NCBI GenBank assembly: GCA_004369045.1
Contig: ML213508.1
Location: 1,381,572-1,445,571 of the forward strand
Reading direction: 5' to 3'
DNA length: 64,000 bases
Source of the DNA: Heliocybe sulcata
Taxonomy: Eukaryota > Basidiomycota > Agaricomycetes > Gloeophyllales > Gloeophyllaceae
Shown here: positions 44,253 through 55,459 of the stretch, piece after piece
Layout: each line of letters opens with the position of its first letter
How positions within the stretch are numbered: position 1 is the stretch's first letter
Translations under genes and position numbers: made by a program
Notes under the pieces: model-generated
Database searches by the model: none
Told to the model about the DNA's origin: nothing
The model's input: only the letters and a program-made list of their open reading frames with translations

Positions 44253-46132
44253 ATGTCGGCTACTGCCTCTGACCAGGTTGTCGTTGACGGAAAGAAATAT
44301 GCCTGGTACGCATCTCTCGTCTGTTGGGTTGAGCTGTCGCTGACCCGTCGCAGCGAGACCTGTATTAAGGGGCACCGCTCGTCCGCCTGCAAGCACACCG
44401 ATCGACCCCTCTTCGAGATTAAGAGGAAAGGCCGACCCGTAACGCAATGCGAACACTGCAGAGAGCTGCGGAAAACAAAACAAGTGCACGTAAAGTGCAT
44501 CTGCGAGACGAGGGAGGAGGATCCGGGCGAGGGGCCAGGTTCCAAGAAAGGTGTGTTCGCCAGCATTCCCGGCTGCATCAAGGAGCTCACAAATAAGGCC
44601 ATTTCCCATCCTTTCCTCTCGTGTTCAGGGGGTAAGAAGGTCCAGGCTACGGCCGCCTTCCCCAACGGCCTTCCGCCAGAGCTCGAGGCTATGGTCGCTT
44701 CACAGCTTGGGTCGGAAGGCTCCTCGGATTCTGACCATGGGGGTACGCATCTGCCGTCCCCATCGTCGGACTAAACTCTTAGCGATCCTTCTCAGGGTCC
44801 TGCGACAAGTGCAAATGCAAGTCTGGTGGTCAATGTCACTGTGCGACGCCGCGGGGAGGGAAAGGGAAAAAGAGTGCTTCTATAAGCGAGACGAGCACCA
44901 GCAGTGCAGGATCCGTGCCTCCGGCAGGCGGCAGTTTGCCTCGGATGCCTGAGGGCTCACACCATCCTCATCTTCGGCCTGTGCTACCTCGCCCTTCGCC
45001 CGGGATTCCTACCGAGGCCAGCGCCCCATCTGTTCCTCCGGGCCATCCCAACCATGCTCGTCATCAGATGCACAACTCTATGTACTACAGCCCCTACAGC
45101 AGAACTTACGAGCAGGTGCATGTCCCGGGTGGTGCGCCTCAAAGCATGTCGAGGCCAGCAGGCAGTGGCAGTATGGTACCGAGTCAAACTACCGTACCGC
45201 AGGAGCTCTACCAAATGTTCGCCAATACCCAGCCTCCCCGGAATATGCCCGCTATGCCGGGCCAGAACATGGCACCACAAGTGTCGTGGCCTTCTCCCAC
45301 CGATGCTGCATTCCCTCTGTGTAACTGCGGAGACAGTTGTGCATGCCCTGGCTGTCTCGAGCACCGCGGACCGAGCGCCGCCGGATACATGTCCTTCCAG
45401 ACGTGCGCCAACCCGAACTCCTGTTCGTCATGTCTATCCTGCAGCGTCTTATCGCTGCCTTACGAAGCATCCACGACTGGTTTCAACGATGCGCAATCGT
45501 ACCAACTCGCTGATGAGCTGCTCGCGCGTATACCCGACATCGTGGGTCCTCAGGCCTCGACGTCCGATACCCTAGCGATGTCGCAGCAAATGCAGTCTGC
45601 TATGATGCAGGGCTATATGACCGGACAAGGGCAGGCCTGGCCGAACTATCTTGGCGGCTCGATAGCGCCGTCGAGGAGTTGTGGTATCCCTAATGTCGGC
45701 GAGGCTCGCACGGAGTGCTGTGGCGGGCAGTGTAAGTGCCCGCCCGGACGGTGCTCGTGCCCGTCTGACTGTTGTGGGTGCTGTCAAGGCTGCGCGTGTG
45801 GCCATGACCATGAAGCGTCCGGGAGTGGTCTAACCTTCGCTGTCTCGGGCGAGCGCGGTACCTGCTGCTCGCATCATCGGAGCCGGAGTGTCCAAGGTGG
45901 TATGCCTGGGTCATCCCAGTATCCCAATTATGGCTCTCCTAGGATGACGGCTTCGTCAAGTACAAGTGCTCAGTCCAGTTCGCGGTCGACGTCTTATCAG
46001 AGTGAGTTAGTTACAGACCGGATCTTGGTTATCATCGGTGCTAATTGTCGGGTAGATCCGTATGCTCCTTCCACGACAAGTGCAGGGTCTGGCTCGTGTT
46101 GCTCGACAAGGAACATACCACGTTCATCTTGA
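44253..46132 (+). CDS. copper-fist transcription factor
   Basis: Nuclear copper-sensing regulator of the Ace1/Mac1/Cuf1 group. The N-terminal copper-fist reads VVVDGKKYACETCIKGHRSS, then ACKHTDRPLFEIKRKGRPVT and QCEHCRELRKTKQVHVKCIC. It has the Zn ligands C-x2-C...C-x-H pattern, and the KGHRSS and GRP motifs bind the DNA minor groove. Three Cys-rich clusters follow: GSCDKCKCKSGGQCHC after the second intron, CNCGDSCACPGCLEH in the middle, and CCGGQCKCPPGRCSCPSDCC followed by GCCQGCACGHDH near the C-terminus. The rest is Ser/Pro-rich. A 54-nt intron near 46002-46055 (GTGAGT...GCTAAT...GTAG) is a multiple of three, so retention would not shift the frame. The ATG at 44253 gives the compact start MSATASDQ. 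Whether it activates copper uptake or detoxification cannot be told from sequence alone. Confidence 0.88.
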
Positions 46133-47065
46133 TCTTTTATTCGATTCGGTAGAATCGAAAGTGCTTACAGCGGCGTAGTTCCTTTTTCATCGAATAATAC
46201 ACACATTTTGCCCAATACATGTGAAGGACAGAGCATTTAGATCGTCTTTGGAGTTGATCAGTAATGGTGTTGTACTGTTGGATTTGCTGCATTGTACAGT
46301 ATTTTGAGCGCAGTCGTGAGAGCGTGCGACTACCGACCGTGGGCGACCGGTCTATCTCGGCGCATAACCTGAGGCCATACTATAGTTTTCTCAAAGTGCG
46401 CATGCCCTTGTTATGTACGGCCGACAACATCAGTTTCTGCCCCAGTACACGCAAGATGCTGTTGGTAAGGGTTAGCGACGCGTCGCGTTAGAACAAAGGC
46501 ATCACGTGACCAGGATCACGCGGTCACGCGTCGAGCAGGTGGCGGAGGGGCCACAACCTGCGACCACCACAATGCCTCTTAATGTATTGTGCTAAACATC
46601 TTCTTTGTCGACGGAAGGACTGTATTCCACGTGCCTGGCACCGTCGCTACGAATTGCTGAGGGACAGTACTAATTGGGCCTACACGCTGGCATGGGACTT
46701 GCGCATGTAACCACACTCATAATCAGACGACCCACACTTGATTTCCATGAATTAACCACGGCTGAGATCTGATTAATCCTGAATCCTCTCTCTCAGCGCT
46801 CTCTATAAGATCCAATTTTTCGAAGCACGTCCAAGTGTGTCCATATCATTCTCCAACAGATACGCGTAACCCATCTATATCCCATTCACTTCCAATAGTC
46901 CTAAAGAAACAATTACCCTGACTAATCGCTACTATAAAGAGAGCCGATGTCTGATCGACAATTGTACAAACTTCTACTTTCAATCACAAACCAAATCCAT
47001 GCAGATACGAATCGAATCAGGGTCGATGAAAGGGGGAAGCGCGGCGGATGAGCAAGGAAGACGAA
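46133..47065. other. intergenic region, convergent gene ends
   Basis: 933 bp between the copper-fist stop (+) and the kinase stop (-). From about 46631 onward it belongs to the outer, more diverged end of the left inverted-repeat arm. Nothing coding was seen. Confidence 0.4.
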
Positions 47066-49340
47066 TTACCAGGAAGACCACATAAAGGACTTTGCCTGAA
47101 CGCCTATCTTCTCATCTTCAGCCGGCGACTTCGGCGCCACCATCTGCCACTGCACCCGGGGAGCCTTGGGCTTCGTCATTTTGCTTACAAGCTTCGCGAA
47201 AACGCCGGGCGCGGCGGGGCAGTTGCCGGGAGCGCCTTCATTCAGGAGCGGCGAGCGGTACGTGAGCTCGGGGAGAGGGTCCTCGTCGGCGGCGTATGCG
47301 TCGCCGAGCGGGAGGAGGGCGGGGTAGTGGTTGTGCGGCGTGGCGAGGCACTGAGGGGGAATGTAGTACGGCTTGACTTTGCCGTCAGCGAGCCTCTTCC
47401 ATTTACTGTCAGACATCCAGTTAGCCACCAGCCAGCAGTGAGGGATAAAGGAACAGCTCACGTGTTGCGGAAGAACGGCTTCTTCTTCAACTCACGGATC
47501 TCCACCCGGTCGAACGGGTCTTTCTCCAACATCTGCATATGCTGGTTAGCGCCAGATCATATGGAGGTATGTCGCGATCACTTACACCCTTGATGACACT
47601 CTGCAGCTTGAGGGACACTTCATCCCGAGCGTCGAATACAAGCGGGTCTCTCAAGCACTGGTTCAGCATCAACATCCTGTCCCTCTTGCCGTCCCGCACG
47701 CCGGACCAGGGCAACTACAGCAACCGCGTCAGCACATGCACAATGTGTTCGAAAAAAATATGACTCACTCTACCGCAGCGCATCTCGAACGCAGTCACAC
47801 CGAGCGCCCAGATATCCACGCCAAACGAATACCCCGCACCCGTCAGGATCTCCGGGGCCATGAACCCCTCCGTCCCGCAGCTCTGGTAGAGCGTGTACCG
47901 CTCCGGGTCGTCGAAGTTCCTGTCGATCTCCTCCAACGCGTGCTGCAGCGCAGGGTTCCACGTCGCGTCGGTCGTGGGCTTGGCCTTCGGGGCGTCGTCG
48001 AAGACGTGGCTGAGCCCGAGGTCGGCAAGGACGGCGTTGCCCCGCGCGTCCAGCAGGATGTTGCCGGGCTTGATGTCCCGGTGGACGATCTTCTGCTTGT
48101 GGAGGTGCTCCACAGCCAGGATCTACGCGCAAGCGGATGAGTTGCTGGCGAGTGCTCATAGATGAAAGGAAACCGCGTACCATCTGGGACAAATAGAACC
48201 TGACCCGCGATTCACAGAAGCACCCGAGTCTCTCCAGTTCTCGTCCCATATCACCGCCGGGACAGTAGGTCTATCGGTCATCATCAGCACCACAACCCGA
48301 CAGCAAGACACAGCATCACTCACGGTCACCATCTGGTAGCCAAAATCATCATGCCCGCTGGCCTCCAGCCCGACAATAAACCTACATCCCTGCGCTTTCC
48401 TCATCGCCCTCGTCTCGTTCATCACCATCCTCTGCATCGCTTCGCCGTCCTCCTTGTTATTGTACGTCTTCACCACGACTTTGAGGGCGGAGAAGCGAAG
48501 GGTGGTGCTGTTCTGGATGAGGTAGACAACGCCGAATGCGCCTTGACCCAGCTTCTGGACGAAGTGGTGCGATTTGCGCAGGTCGAGCGGCTGGTGGCTG
48601 GCAGGGATGAGGGTGGTGTCGGAGAGGTTGGCGTTCGTGGCCTTCGTGGTGTTGCCGATGCTGGAGAAGGAGGAGAGGGAGTAAATCGTAGTGGCCTTTT
48701 TCTGCCGAGGAGGTCAGGTGAGGTTCGAGCGCTGGAGGTGGGAGAGAGACGTACACTTTTAATAGAGGAAATCACGCTACCATTCACAACACGCAGAGCG
48801 CCACGCTTGGCCGGCCTGACGATGAAGGACCGAACCGAGGGAGCCTTCTTGGTCGCGCTCGAGGCGCGCTTCGGCGTGCTGATGATCGACATCGACCGTT
48901 CATTCCGCTTCTTGATCTGCCCGCAACTACTTGTCAGCCGCCAAAGCAGATGGGATGGGGAGCAGGCGTACCTCAGTAGACAACTGTCTCACATCCATCT
49001 GCACTTTCAAACGCAAATCCGAGCGAACACTCAGAACTTCCGGCTTCACGTAGGCATTGTAGAGAAGCTCGAGCATCTCAGTTTCGACATGAGGGATCGC
49101 GATTGAAGTGGGAATCGGGGTGCTCTTCACCTACGTACAATAAGCATCATGAAGTATAGTGTAAGATAGGATTGACTCACGACAGCGACCTCCTTCTCGT
49201 CCGAGGCGGCAGGGATGACCTGCTAATAGATCACGACTCATGTCAGCGACCGTGTTCCTACCAGAAGCTATCGGAGGAATACTCACCTTGACCTCGCGGG
49301 AGGCCGGCACCATCTTCTTGAAGACGTTCGTGAACCTCAT
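47066..49340 (-). CDS. Ser/Thr protein kinase, left copy
   Basis: Complete kinase fold. The N-terminal ~170 residues are a low-complexity region with MRFTNVFKKMVPASREVK and the basic stretch TKKAPSVRSFIVRPAKRG. Kinase motifs in order: glycine loop KLGQGAFGVVYLI, VAIK-like SALKVVVKTY, alpha-C NETRAMRKAQG, hinge area TYCPGGDMGRELERLG, catalytic loop KIVHRDIKPGNILLD, ADLGLSHVFDD (DLG instead of DFG), SCGTEGFMAPEIL, FGVDIWALGVTAFEMRCG, and RVEIRELKKKPFFRNTKWKR leading into a C-terminal tail that ends FMWSSW-stop. The tail after the kinase core (PPQCLATPHNHYP...) resembles the AGC-type extension. About nine exons. It has an apparently identical twin at 59842-62116. Substrates are unknown. Confidence 0.88.
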
Positions 49341-49396
49341 CTTGCGTGAGGGGTCGTGGAGAGTGGTATATGGGTATACCTAGAACTGTGGGTATC

Positions 49397-50535
49397 TCAA
49401 AGTGAGGTATTGTTCTTGACTCGAGTTGCCGAGGAGGGTAGCAGTCGATCCAAGAGTAAGACCAGGGATGGAAGTATGTCCAAGCGTATGCCGAAGCGAG
49501 CTTGACAAAGCGGACGCGAAGGCGCGGGGCTCTTGCGGCCGACCGAAGACGAGCGGGCTCTTGGGGCCGAGTGAAGAGAGCGAAGGACGCGCCGTTGCAT
49601 CTCCTCGAGGACGAGGACGCGTTCATATGCGATTTGGATGACAGAAGCTGGGTGAGACTGCAAGGGACCATTGAGTGAGACAGCCAGCGAGGAGGGGGGA
49701 GGTCTCGGGAACGCGTCAACATTAGGATCGTGACTGAGAGTCCCGAAGGGCGAGGCGTCCAGTCCCAATACTAACCCTTGCGTCTCTGGAGCAGAGGAAC
49801 GAGAGGAAGTCTCGTTCATGTGCTCCAGAGACATGAGGATGAGTATCATATCTGAACATGTAAAATGCAGGGAGACAGAACCACGACGTCGCCAGTCTCA
49901 ATACTACCTCGCGAGGACGCACGTACTAAAAAAAGAACATACCAGCGATACATGCTTCGCAGTCCCGATCCAAACGATCGTACGTGCGGAACACGCCCGG
50001 AGTTCTCTCGCACGTAGGATCGTTTGGACCTGTAGCTGACATCGAGGACGGGAAACCAGCCAAAGTCCTCCGATTCTCCTGGAAGGAAACAACCGCTTCA
50101 TTGACCTCCCGTACGCTGAAGTTCAGGCTATGACCGCGTTAAAACTCTTGACGGACCTGTTCAATGTGACATGGTTGTTATCACACCGCCGCGTACGCAA
50201 ATACTTACCCGGCGTCGCTCATCTGTGAAATATACGCTGAATAAGAGCCAAGAAATAGACCTGCACTCTTACCAATGACCGAAATCAGAGTCAGCCTTCG
50301 ACTCCCCGTCGATAATCAAGTGCGTACGAAGGTCGCTCTGACGGCCAGTGAGAATGGCGTTTGTATGCCTGCATCCCGGGGCCTTAGTGGCAGCCTGGAT
50401 TTCCCGGGCATAGCGGAAGCTAATGTTGAGCTCAGACGGAGTGAGAACGAAATCTGCGTAGGTGGAAAACCTCCCGAATGGCAATGGATTAATAGCAGAC
50501 GGACAGGGACGGAGGGTCGTAAAAGGAGTTCATTA
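49397..50535 (-). pseudogene. unrecognised gene remnant upstream of kinase, left copy
   Basis: Three exon-like pieces on the kinase strand. (a) ~50273-50535 reads FSTYADFVLTPSELNISFRY, then AREIQAATKAPGCRHTNAIL, but has no ATG in frame. (b) ~49948-50130 reads NFSVREVNEAVVSFQENRRT to RLDRDCEACIAG. (c) ~49397-49852 reads MILILMSLEHMNETSSRSSA to SATRVKNNTSL-stop. Piece b ends at a GTATGT donor and c follows a TTCAG acceptor in frame. The join from a to b was not resolved in frame. No family was recognised. The stop lies only 57 bp before the kinase ATG, so it could also be part of a kinase 5' leader. The right copy carries a 1-nt deletion in piece c. Confidence 0.35.
49969..50028. repeat. 20-bp stem, 20-nt loop hairpin (left copy)
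   Basis: Arms at 49969-49988 and 50009-50028 are reverse complements with a single mismatch. It lies inside exon-like piece b of the gene remnant. The same hairpin is present in the right arm. Confidence 0.7.
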
Positions 50536-50681
50536 TACAACGATGTATAATACATGCAATCCGTAGAATGCAAAGAGAGATACTAGAGCCCATTCGGTCA
50601 GACGAGACATAACGGGCCTTATGAGGGGCGCACCGGATACAATACATTTGATTAGTCCTTCAAGTTCCCTCTCTCTCCTCG

Positions 50682-51100
50682 CTACTCAACATTCTCCAAG
50701 AACCCAACACCCCCCGCCCGCACCTTCCCCACAAAACTCTCATACCACCTCGCAATCATCCCCATCGGGACCGCACTATCGGGCGTAACCCCGCTCCCGC
50801 CCACAAACCCACTCACATAGTTGAACAAGTGCTTCACTACCTTCTCCGCCAGCACTGTCGGATCGCCAGGCCTTGTGGTTGTTGCTGAGACTTCTGTACG
50901 GCCGAGGGGAGCTGCGCTATCTGAGCTGCTATGGTCGGGAGAGGCTCGATAGCCAGACCGAGGATGGCGGTGACGTCCTGGGAAGGCTGGGAGGGGTCGA
51001 TGCTGACAGTGGGCGTGTTGGTGCCCGAGGAGAAGGCAGAGTGGGCAGCGGAGGATGTGTTCTGCGAGCTGAAGCTGCCGCGGAGGCGAAAGATCGCTTC
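50682..51100 (-). pseudogene. Hikeshi/OPI10 last-exon fragment, broken
   Basis: Reverse-complement copy of the last exon of the Hikeshi gene (58059-58497). It lacks exons 1 and 2 and the first ~20 nt of exon 3. It carries a 1-nt deletion near 50865 (CCTGGCGATCC against CCTGGGCGATCC in the intact gene) that shifts the frame, plus several substitutions. It cannot encode a functional protein. It marks the inner end of the left inverted-repeat arm. Confidence 0.88.
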
Positions 51101-51123
51101 AGCCCATCATCAATCCTTTCTCT

Positions 51124-51590
51124 AGCTACTCGCTACTCACATTAATATTGTACTCACATCTTTAACGCCGTCCAATAGAAATGCACGCTCGCTCCATAGC
51201 CTTCCACTGCACCCATCCCTGTCTATTCCACTTCTAGTATAGTAAAGGGGAAAAAAGACGCACCAGTTCCTACGAGAAAGGCGTGGCACGACTGCGGTAG
51301 CAGATTACTACTAGCATAAAAGGAACTTGTATTTCATAGTTGTACACTCACTGCAATCGACTACCCTCTATTCTTGGCGCCCTTATCAACAGATACAACG
51401 CAATATACATATACTATAAGCAATCGAAAGCAATAATGAGCAAGTTGTACATGGGGGAGGGTATAGTGGAGCGAAGGCTGCAGGTGAAGGGAACGAAGCG
51501 GGCAACTTAACAACATATTGGATGGTAACTGGGAGCAGGAGCCGAATGGTCGTAAATCAAGGTCGTGAGCAGGACTGGAGAGCGGCTGTA
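51124..51590. other. intergenic region inside the spacer
   Basis: 467 bp between the inner end of the left arm and the stop of the spacer kinase. Nothing coding was seen. Confidence 0.35.
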
Positions 51591-54500
51591 CTAGTACTGA
51601 TACCAAGGGCTGGAGATGGCGTCCCAGTCGAGAGGTCGCACATTCTTGGGGGCTTGAGTTACGGGGAGAGTGGCACGTTTGTACTTACGAGAAGGGTTGA
51701 TGAGCTTCCGAATGAGCCGCTTGATAACACCGATGCCGTGAAAGCTCTCTGGCGGCGAGGACGGAGGCGGGTTGGTCGTAGGAGTAGGGAAGTCGTCTAG
51801 TTGTGGTGAGCGGAAGCTGAGCTCCGGGTTTGGGTCTTCGCCGGGGGAGTAAGGCTTGCCCAGAGGGAGAGTGATATTGCGGAAGCTGCGGGGGGTGGAC
51901 TTGCATTTGGCGGGGATGTATGGCGCTTCAATCTCGCCCTGCACAAGCTTATTCCAGTCGCTAGATGGCAATGGTTAAGTACGGCTGTAAGCAGGGGATG
52001 AAATGTATTCACATTTCCTTGAGGAATGTATGTTCCTTTATATCTGAGATGGTGGCTCGGGACTGGGGCTTCTTCTCTAGCATCTTCTCACAGCCGTCAG
52101 TCATCCCTCGTGTCGCACAAATTGACAAATCTTACCTGATGCAACAGATCCTGCAACTCTTGACTAACTTTATCGCCGGCCTTGAACGCCAGTGGATCGC
52201 GAAGGATCTGCTTCGTGGAGGTGACGACATCCCAAGTGCCCTTTTTCAGACCCTCCCAGGGAAGCTGTACAAGAAACACACGGTTCAGCGATGGCGTCTC
52301 AAGGAAGGTGGAGATCAGAAAGCAGGGACTCACCCGACAACACCGCATCGCGTACGCAGTGACACCCAGCGACCATATATCCGTATTGAAACTGAACGGC
52401 TGGCCCGCTAACAACTCTGGCGACGCGTATGCTGCGGAGCCGCATGGATCGTGACACATATATGCTGAATTATATCCGGGATTGCAGGTCTCAAGTGCAG
52501 CCGTCTTTGACTCATCTCCGTCATAGTGTACTTTGACCTTGGAGTCGGGGAAGATGTGGCACAGCCCGAGGTCGGCGAGGATAGCGTTGCCGGCCGCGTC
52601 AATTAGGACGTTCGGAGGCTTGATGTCTCTGTGAATGATCTTGTGCGAGTGGAGGTGTTCCATTGCCAGGGTCTACCGCGAGGAATGAGTCAGACTAGGC
52701 GGAATATGAAAAGTCAAGCAAGGCAAGAGTACGTACTAGCTGGGCTAAATAGAATCGAACGCGAGTTTCCGGCAGAGCGCCGCATCGATTGACGAGCTCT
52801 TCCAGGTCTCCACCGGGATAGTAAGGCTAGGGGGTGCAAGGATTCTGATCAAAAACTGGACAGAAAGTGGCGACGATGCACTTACCGTCATAAGATAAAA
52901 CGCATTGCTATCATGCCAGCTTGCCTCCAAGCCAATTACAAACGGATGATGGCCAACAATTCTCGCCGATTTCTGCTCCTTCATGAAGAACGGGAGAGGG
53001 TCCCACCGCCCTTGACTGTCACTCTTTTCTTTCAGGATGACCTTGACCGCAGACAGCTTGGATGTGGCCTTGTGGCGAATGAGATAGACGGTGCCAAAGC
53101 CACCGGAGCCGATCTGCTTGAGGGCCTTGTATTCCTTGGCGAGGTCGACATGTAGCTTGATATGTTTCGCTGAGACGGTAGGAGAAGTAGGGGGAGATGG
53201 TGTGACAGTTGTCGTGGAGTTGACGCGAGTCAGGGAGGTGGAGGTGAGGAAGGAGGTGGACGCATCCTCGACGTAGGTCTAGATCGAGCAGTACAGGTTG
53301 AGAACCCGAGACAGCAGCGAGTAATATAGTACGTACCGTATCGCCTGAAGTAGATGCAGTAGACCTATCGAGTTCGGGATTGGCATATACGACTCGGACG
53401 ATGGGGAGAAAACCCGACTCGTTCGTCTCCTGCTCCTCAGTGATAGAGTCACTCCGAACGCCGCCGGGCGCAGGAAGCGTCAAAGTATTGTTGCTCGACG
53501 CGGCTAAGCTAGGTGCCGCCGTTCCACTAAAGGTCATCGTCGTGCAACTTGTAATGAGCAGTTGAGGCGCAGGTACAGGTGAAGGTGTGCATTCAAGAGA
53601 ATCAGTTAGAGAGTAGGCGGGTGCGAAGCCGCCGGTGGAGTCACCGCTTGCGATTTGCAGAGGGCCTTGACGGCTGATGATGGGAGAGTCGTCCATGGCG
53701 GAGTCATCGAAGCCAAAGTCATCTTCGGAATCAGCACTGGCAATTCGTAGAGGGTCACGTCTTTGTGCGATAGGGAACCCCTTGATAGAGGAAGGCGCGT
53801 CGAAGCTGAAGCCATCTTCGGAATTGGCGCCGGCGATTTGCAAAGGGTTCGCACGAGAAATAGTAGGGGACCCCAGGATATCGTCGACGGCAGAGTCGAA
53901 GTGTAAGTCCACAGAGTCGTCGTTGGCAATTCTTAGAGGGTCTTGCCGGCGGATTGGGGAAGAGTGCTGGTACTCCCAGCTGGCGAAAGTAGGCCCGAAC
54001 TCGCCTATGGAGTCGTCGCTTGCAAGTCGTAGAAGATCACGTCGTTGTGCGGCGAGATGATCGTGGACGTCGTGGGCAGAGCGATCGATTGGTGAGTCGT
54101 CGCCGGCAATTTGGAGCGGTTCGTGTGAGAAGGAGATGGGCAACACTTCGTACGAGTCCTGGCTGAAGAAGGGTGTGGAAGTGAAATTGGTCGGTTCGAG
54201 GGTGCTTGGTGAGGGGGAGGCAAGAGACACGTCATGAGTGTCGAGGGGATCTGCTATCTGGAACGGGAATGGTTCCCTGATGTTGGTAATGATCACCGAG
54301 CCATATGACTGCGTGCTTGAGCTGACGGAGATTGCCAGCTTGTCGTCTTCCTCGAGCTGGAGACGATGGTTAGCAAGTGACCGTATAGAAGAGATGATGC
54401 GGTACCTTGTCAGCCGCGGCGCGAGCCATGCGCAAGAGGGTGTCGGAGTGGATGTTCAGGACTTCGGGGGAGACTTGTGCTTCGTATACCGCTGAAAGCA

Positions 54501-54758
54501 CTTCATACTCTGGAGAGGAAGCAGGCGCGGCATGGACCTAAGATGTATACTGCATTAGACAGAGGCATAGGCACGAGTGTAGAATAAGCACATACAGCAC
54601 ACGGTTCCTCCTTCGCCTCTTCAACGGCAGAAGGGAGAGTAGGAGGTGAAGCCTGCTATGATGGTCAGCCACAAGTGTCACGACGGAAGAGGACTCTGAA
54701 TGCTTACCTCGCGCATGTGCCGGGTCTTGAACCACTTTACCTTGATGGTGAGAAACAT
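51591..54758 (-). CDS. Ser/Thr protein kinase with degenerate N-terminal repeats
   Basis: Paralogue of the palindrome kinase, older and diverged. Start MFLTIKVKWFKTRHMRE, then small exons (EYEVLSAVYEAQVSPEVLN parallels the arm kinase's EMLELLYNAYVKPEVLS). A ~330-residue region holds about six degenerate repeats around RRDPLRIAsxDS. Kinase motifs: QIGSGGFGTVYLIRHK, LSAVKVILKEK, PYYPGGDLEELVNRCG, KIIHRDIKPPNVLIDA, ADLGLCHIFPD (DLG), CGSAAYASPELLAG, FNTDIWSLGVTAYAMRC, and a tail with WNKLVQGEIEAPYIP that ends SPWYQY-stop. The activation loop has an insert (ETCNPGYNSAYMCHDP). It probably arose by duplication from a common ancestor with the arm kinases. Substrates are unknown. Confidence 0.86.
53590..54200. 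repeat. coding repeats in spacer kinase
   Basis: Six degenerate units of about 25-37 codons on the minus strand. Cores read EPLQIAGDDS, DLLRLASDDS, DPLRIANDDS, NPLQIAGANS, DPLRIASADS and GPLQIASGDS, each followed by acidic or Phe-rich residues. Spacing is irregular, which suggests old tandem duplication with drift. Confidence 0.75.
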
Positions 54759-55459
54759 CTCGAGCTGAGATGCCGAAGAGCGAGTACTTGATGCCGAGCA
54801 GGAAGAAAACGTCCTCGCCCTTCCCCGTCGAGGTCGGCCGGCTTAAATATCGCGGTGGTGGTATTCCTCGGGTGTCAGCCTCTTCTATCCGTCGATCGCT
54901 GTTGACTAGAGCTGTTGACTAGAGAAAACCAACAGCTGAAGTCAGCCACCGGGAATGATGCAACGGCGTTGCGTCTGGAGGCTGGCAGGCTAGAGGCTGT
55001 CGTACTCACCTTCGAGCATGATCCGTTTCAATCTCGACTAGGTCGACACCGAGTTTGATCATGTTTATGGGTATTCGTCAGGATAAGTGAGGCATCACAT
55101 CCTCGAGTATCTGTTGAGGATGTAGAAAATAGAGTCCTGGAGGCTGCGAGCCTGCCATTTGTACCTGCTTAAAGCGAAGTGAGTAGCGCAAGTCCGTGTC
55201 CAGAACTGCGTATACCACGCTACCAGCAGTGCCCTCAGACCGGTATCTGTACATAATGCGCATGTATGAGCAGCCGCTGAAGGCGTTGGTGCTCTCTTTC
55301 CTTGGGTGCATAAGGTCAAGTTAACGGCTAGTGCTGGTTTTCCTTCCGGCGCTCCCGGCCCGCCCAACCGTCCAATCAGAGCCCGGCGGCAAGAATTTGT
55401 GCAAGTCCAATTTTCCAAGCCAACGCTTACGGCCTACCTCCTCCTCCTGCTGGAACACG
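54759..55459. promoter_or_regulatory. divergent intergenic region, spacer kinase / RRP9
   Basis: 701 bp between two divergent start codons; both promoters should be here. A direct repeat GCTGTTGACTAGAG lies near 54900-54925. No named element was recognised. The symmetry centre of the palindrome (about 54,590) falls near the kinase start. Confidence 0.35.

Larger units (their letters stand above)
46631..51123. repeat. left arm of large inverted duplication
   Basis: Matches 58032-62493 in reverse complement; paired coordinates add to about 109,124-109,182 along the arm. The kinase gene in the two arms spans exactly 2275 bp each, and every stretch compared by eye is identical apart from a few silent changes near its 3' end. 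Outer (46631-46900) and inner (50600-51123) ends show more substitutions and small indels. Arm contents, outer to inner: 3' flank, kinase, gene remnant, broken Hikeshi exon. Confidence 0.93.

Noticed and set aside
48351-49106. 251-codon frame antisense to the left kinase (and its mirror at 60076-60831)
   Set aside because: Exact antisense shadow of the kinase exons; the kinase motifs on the other strand explain the openness.
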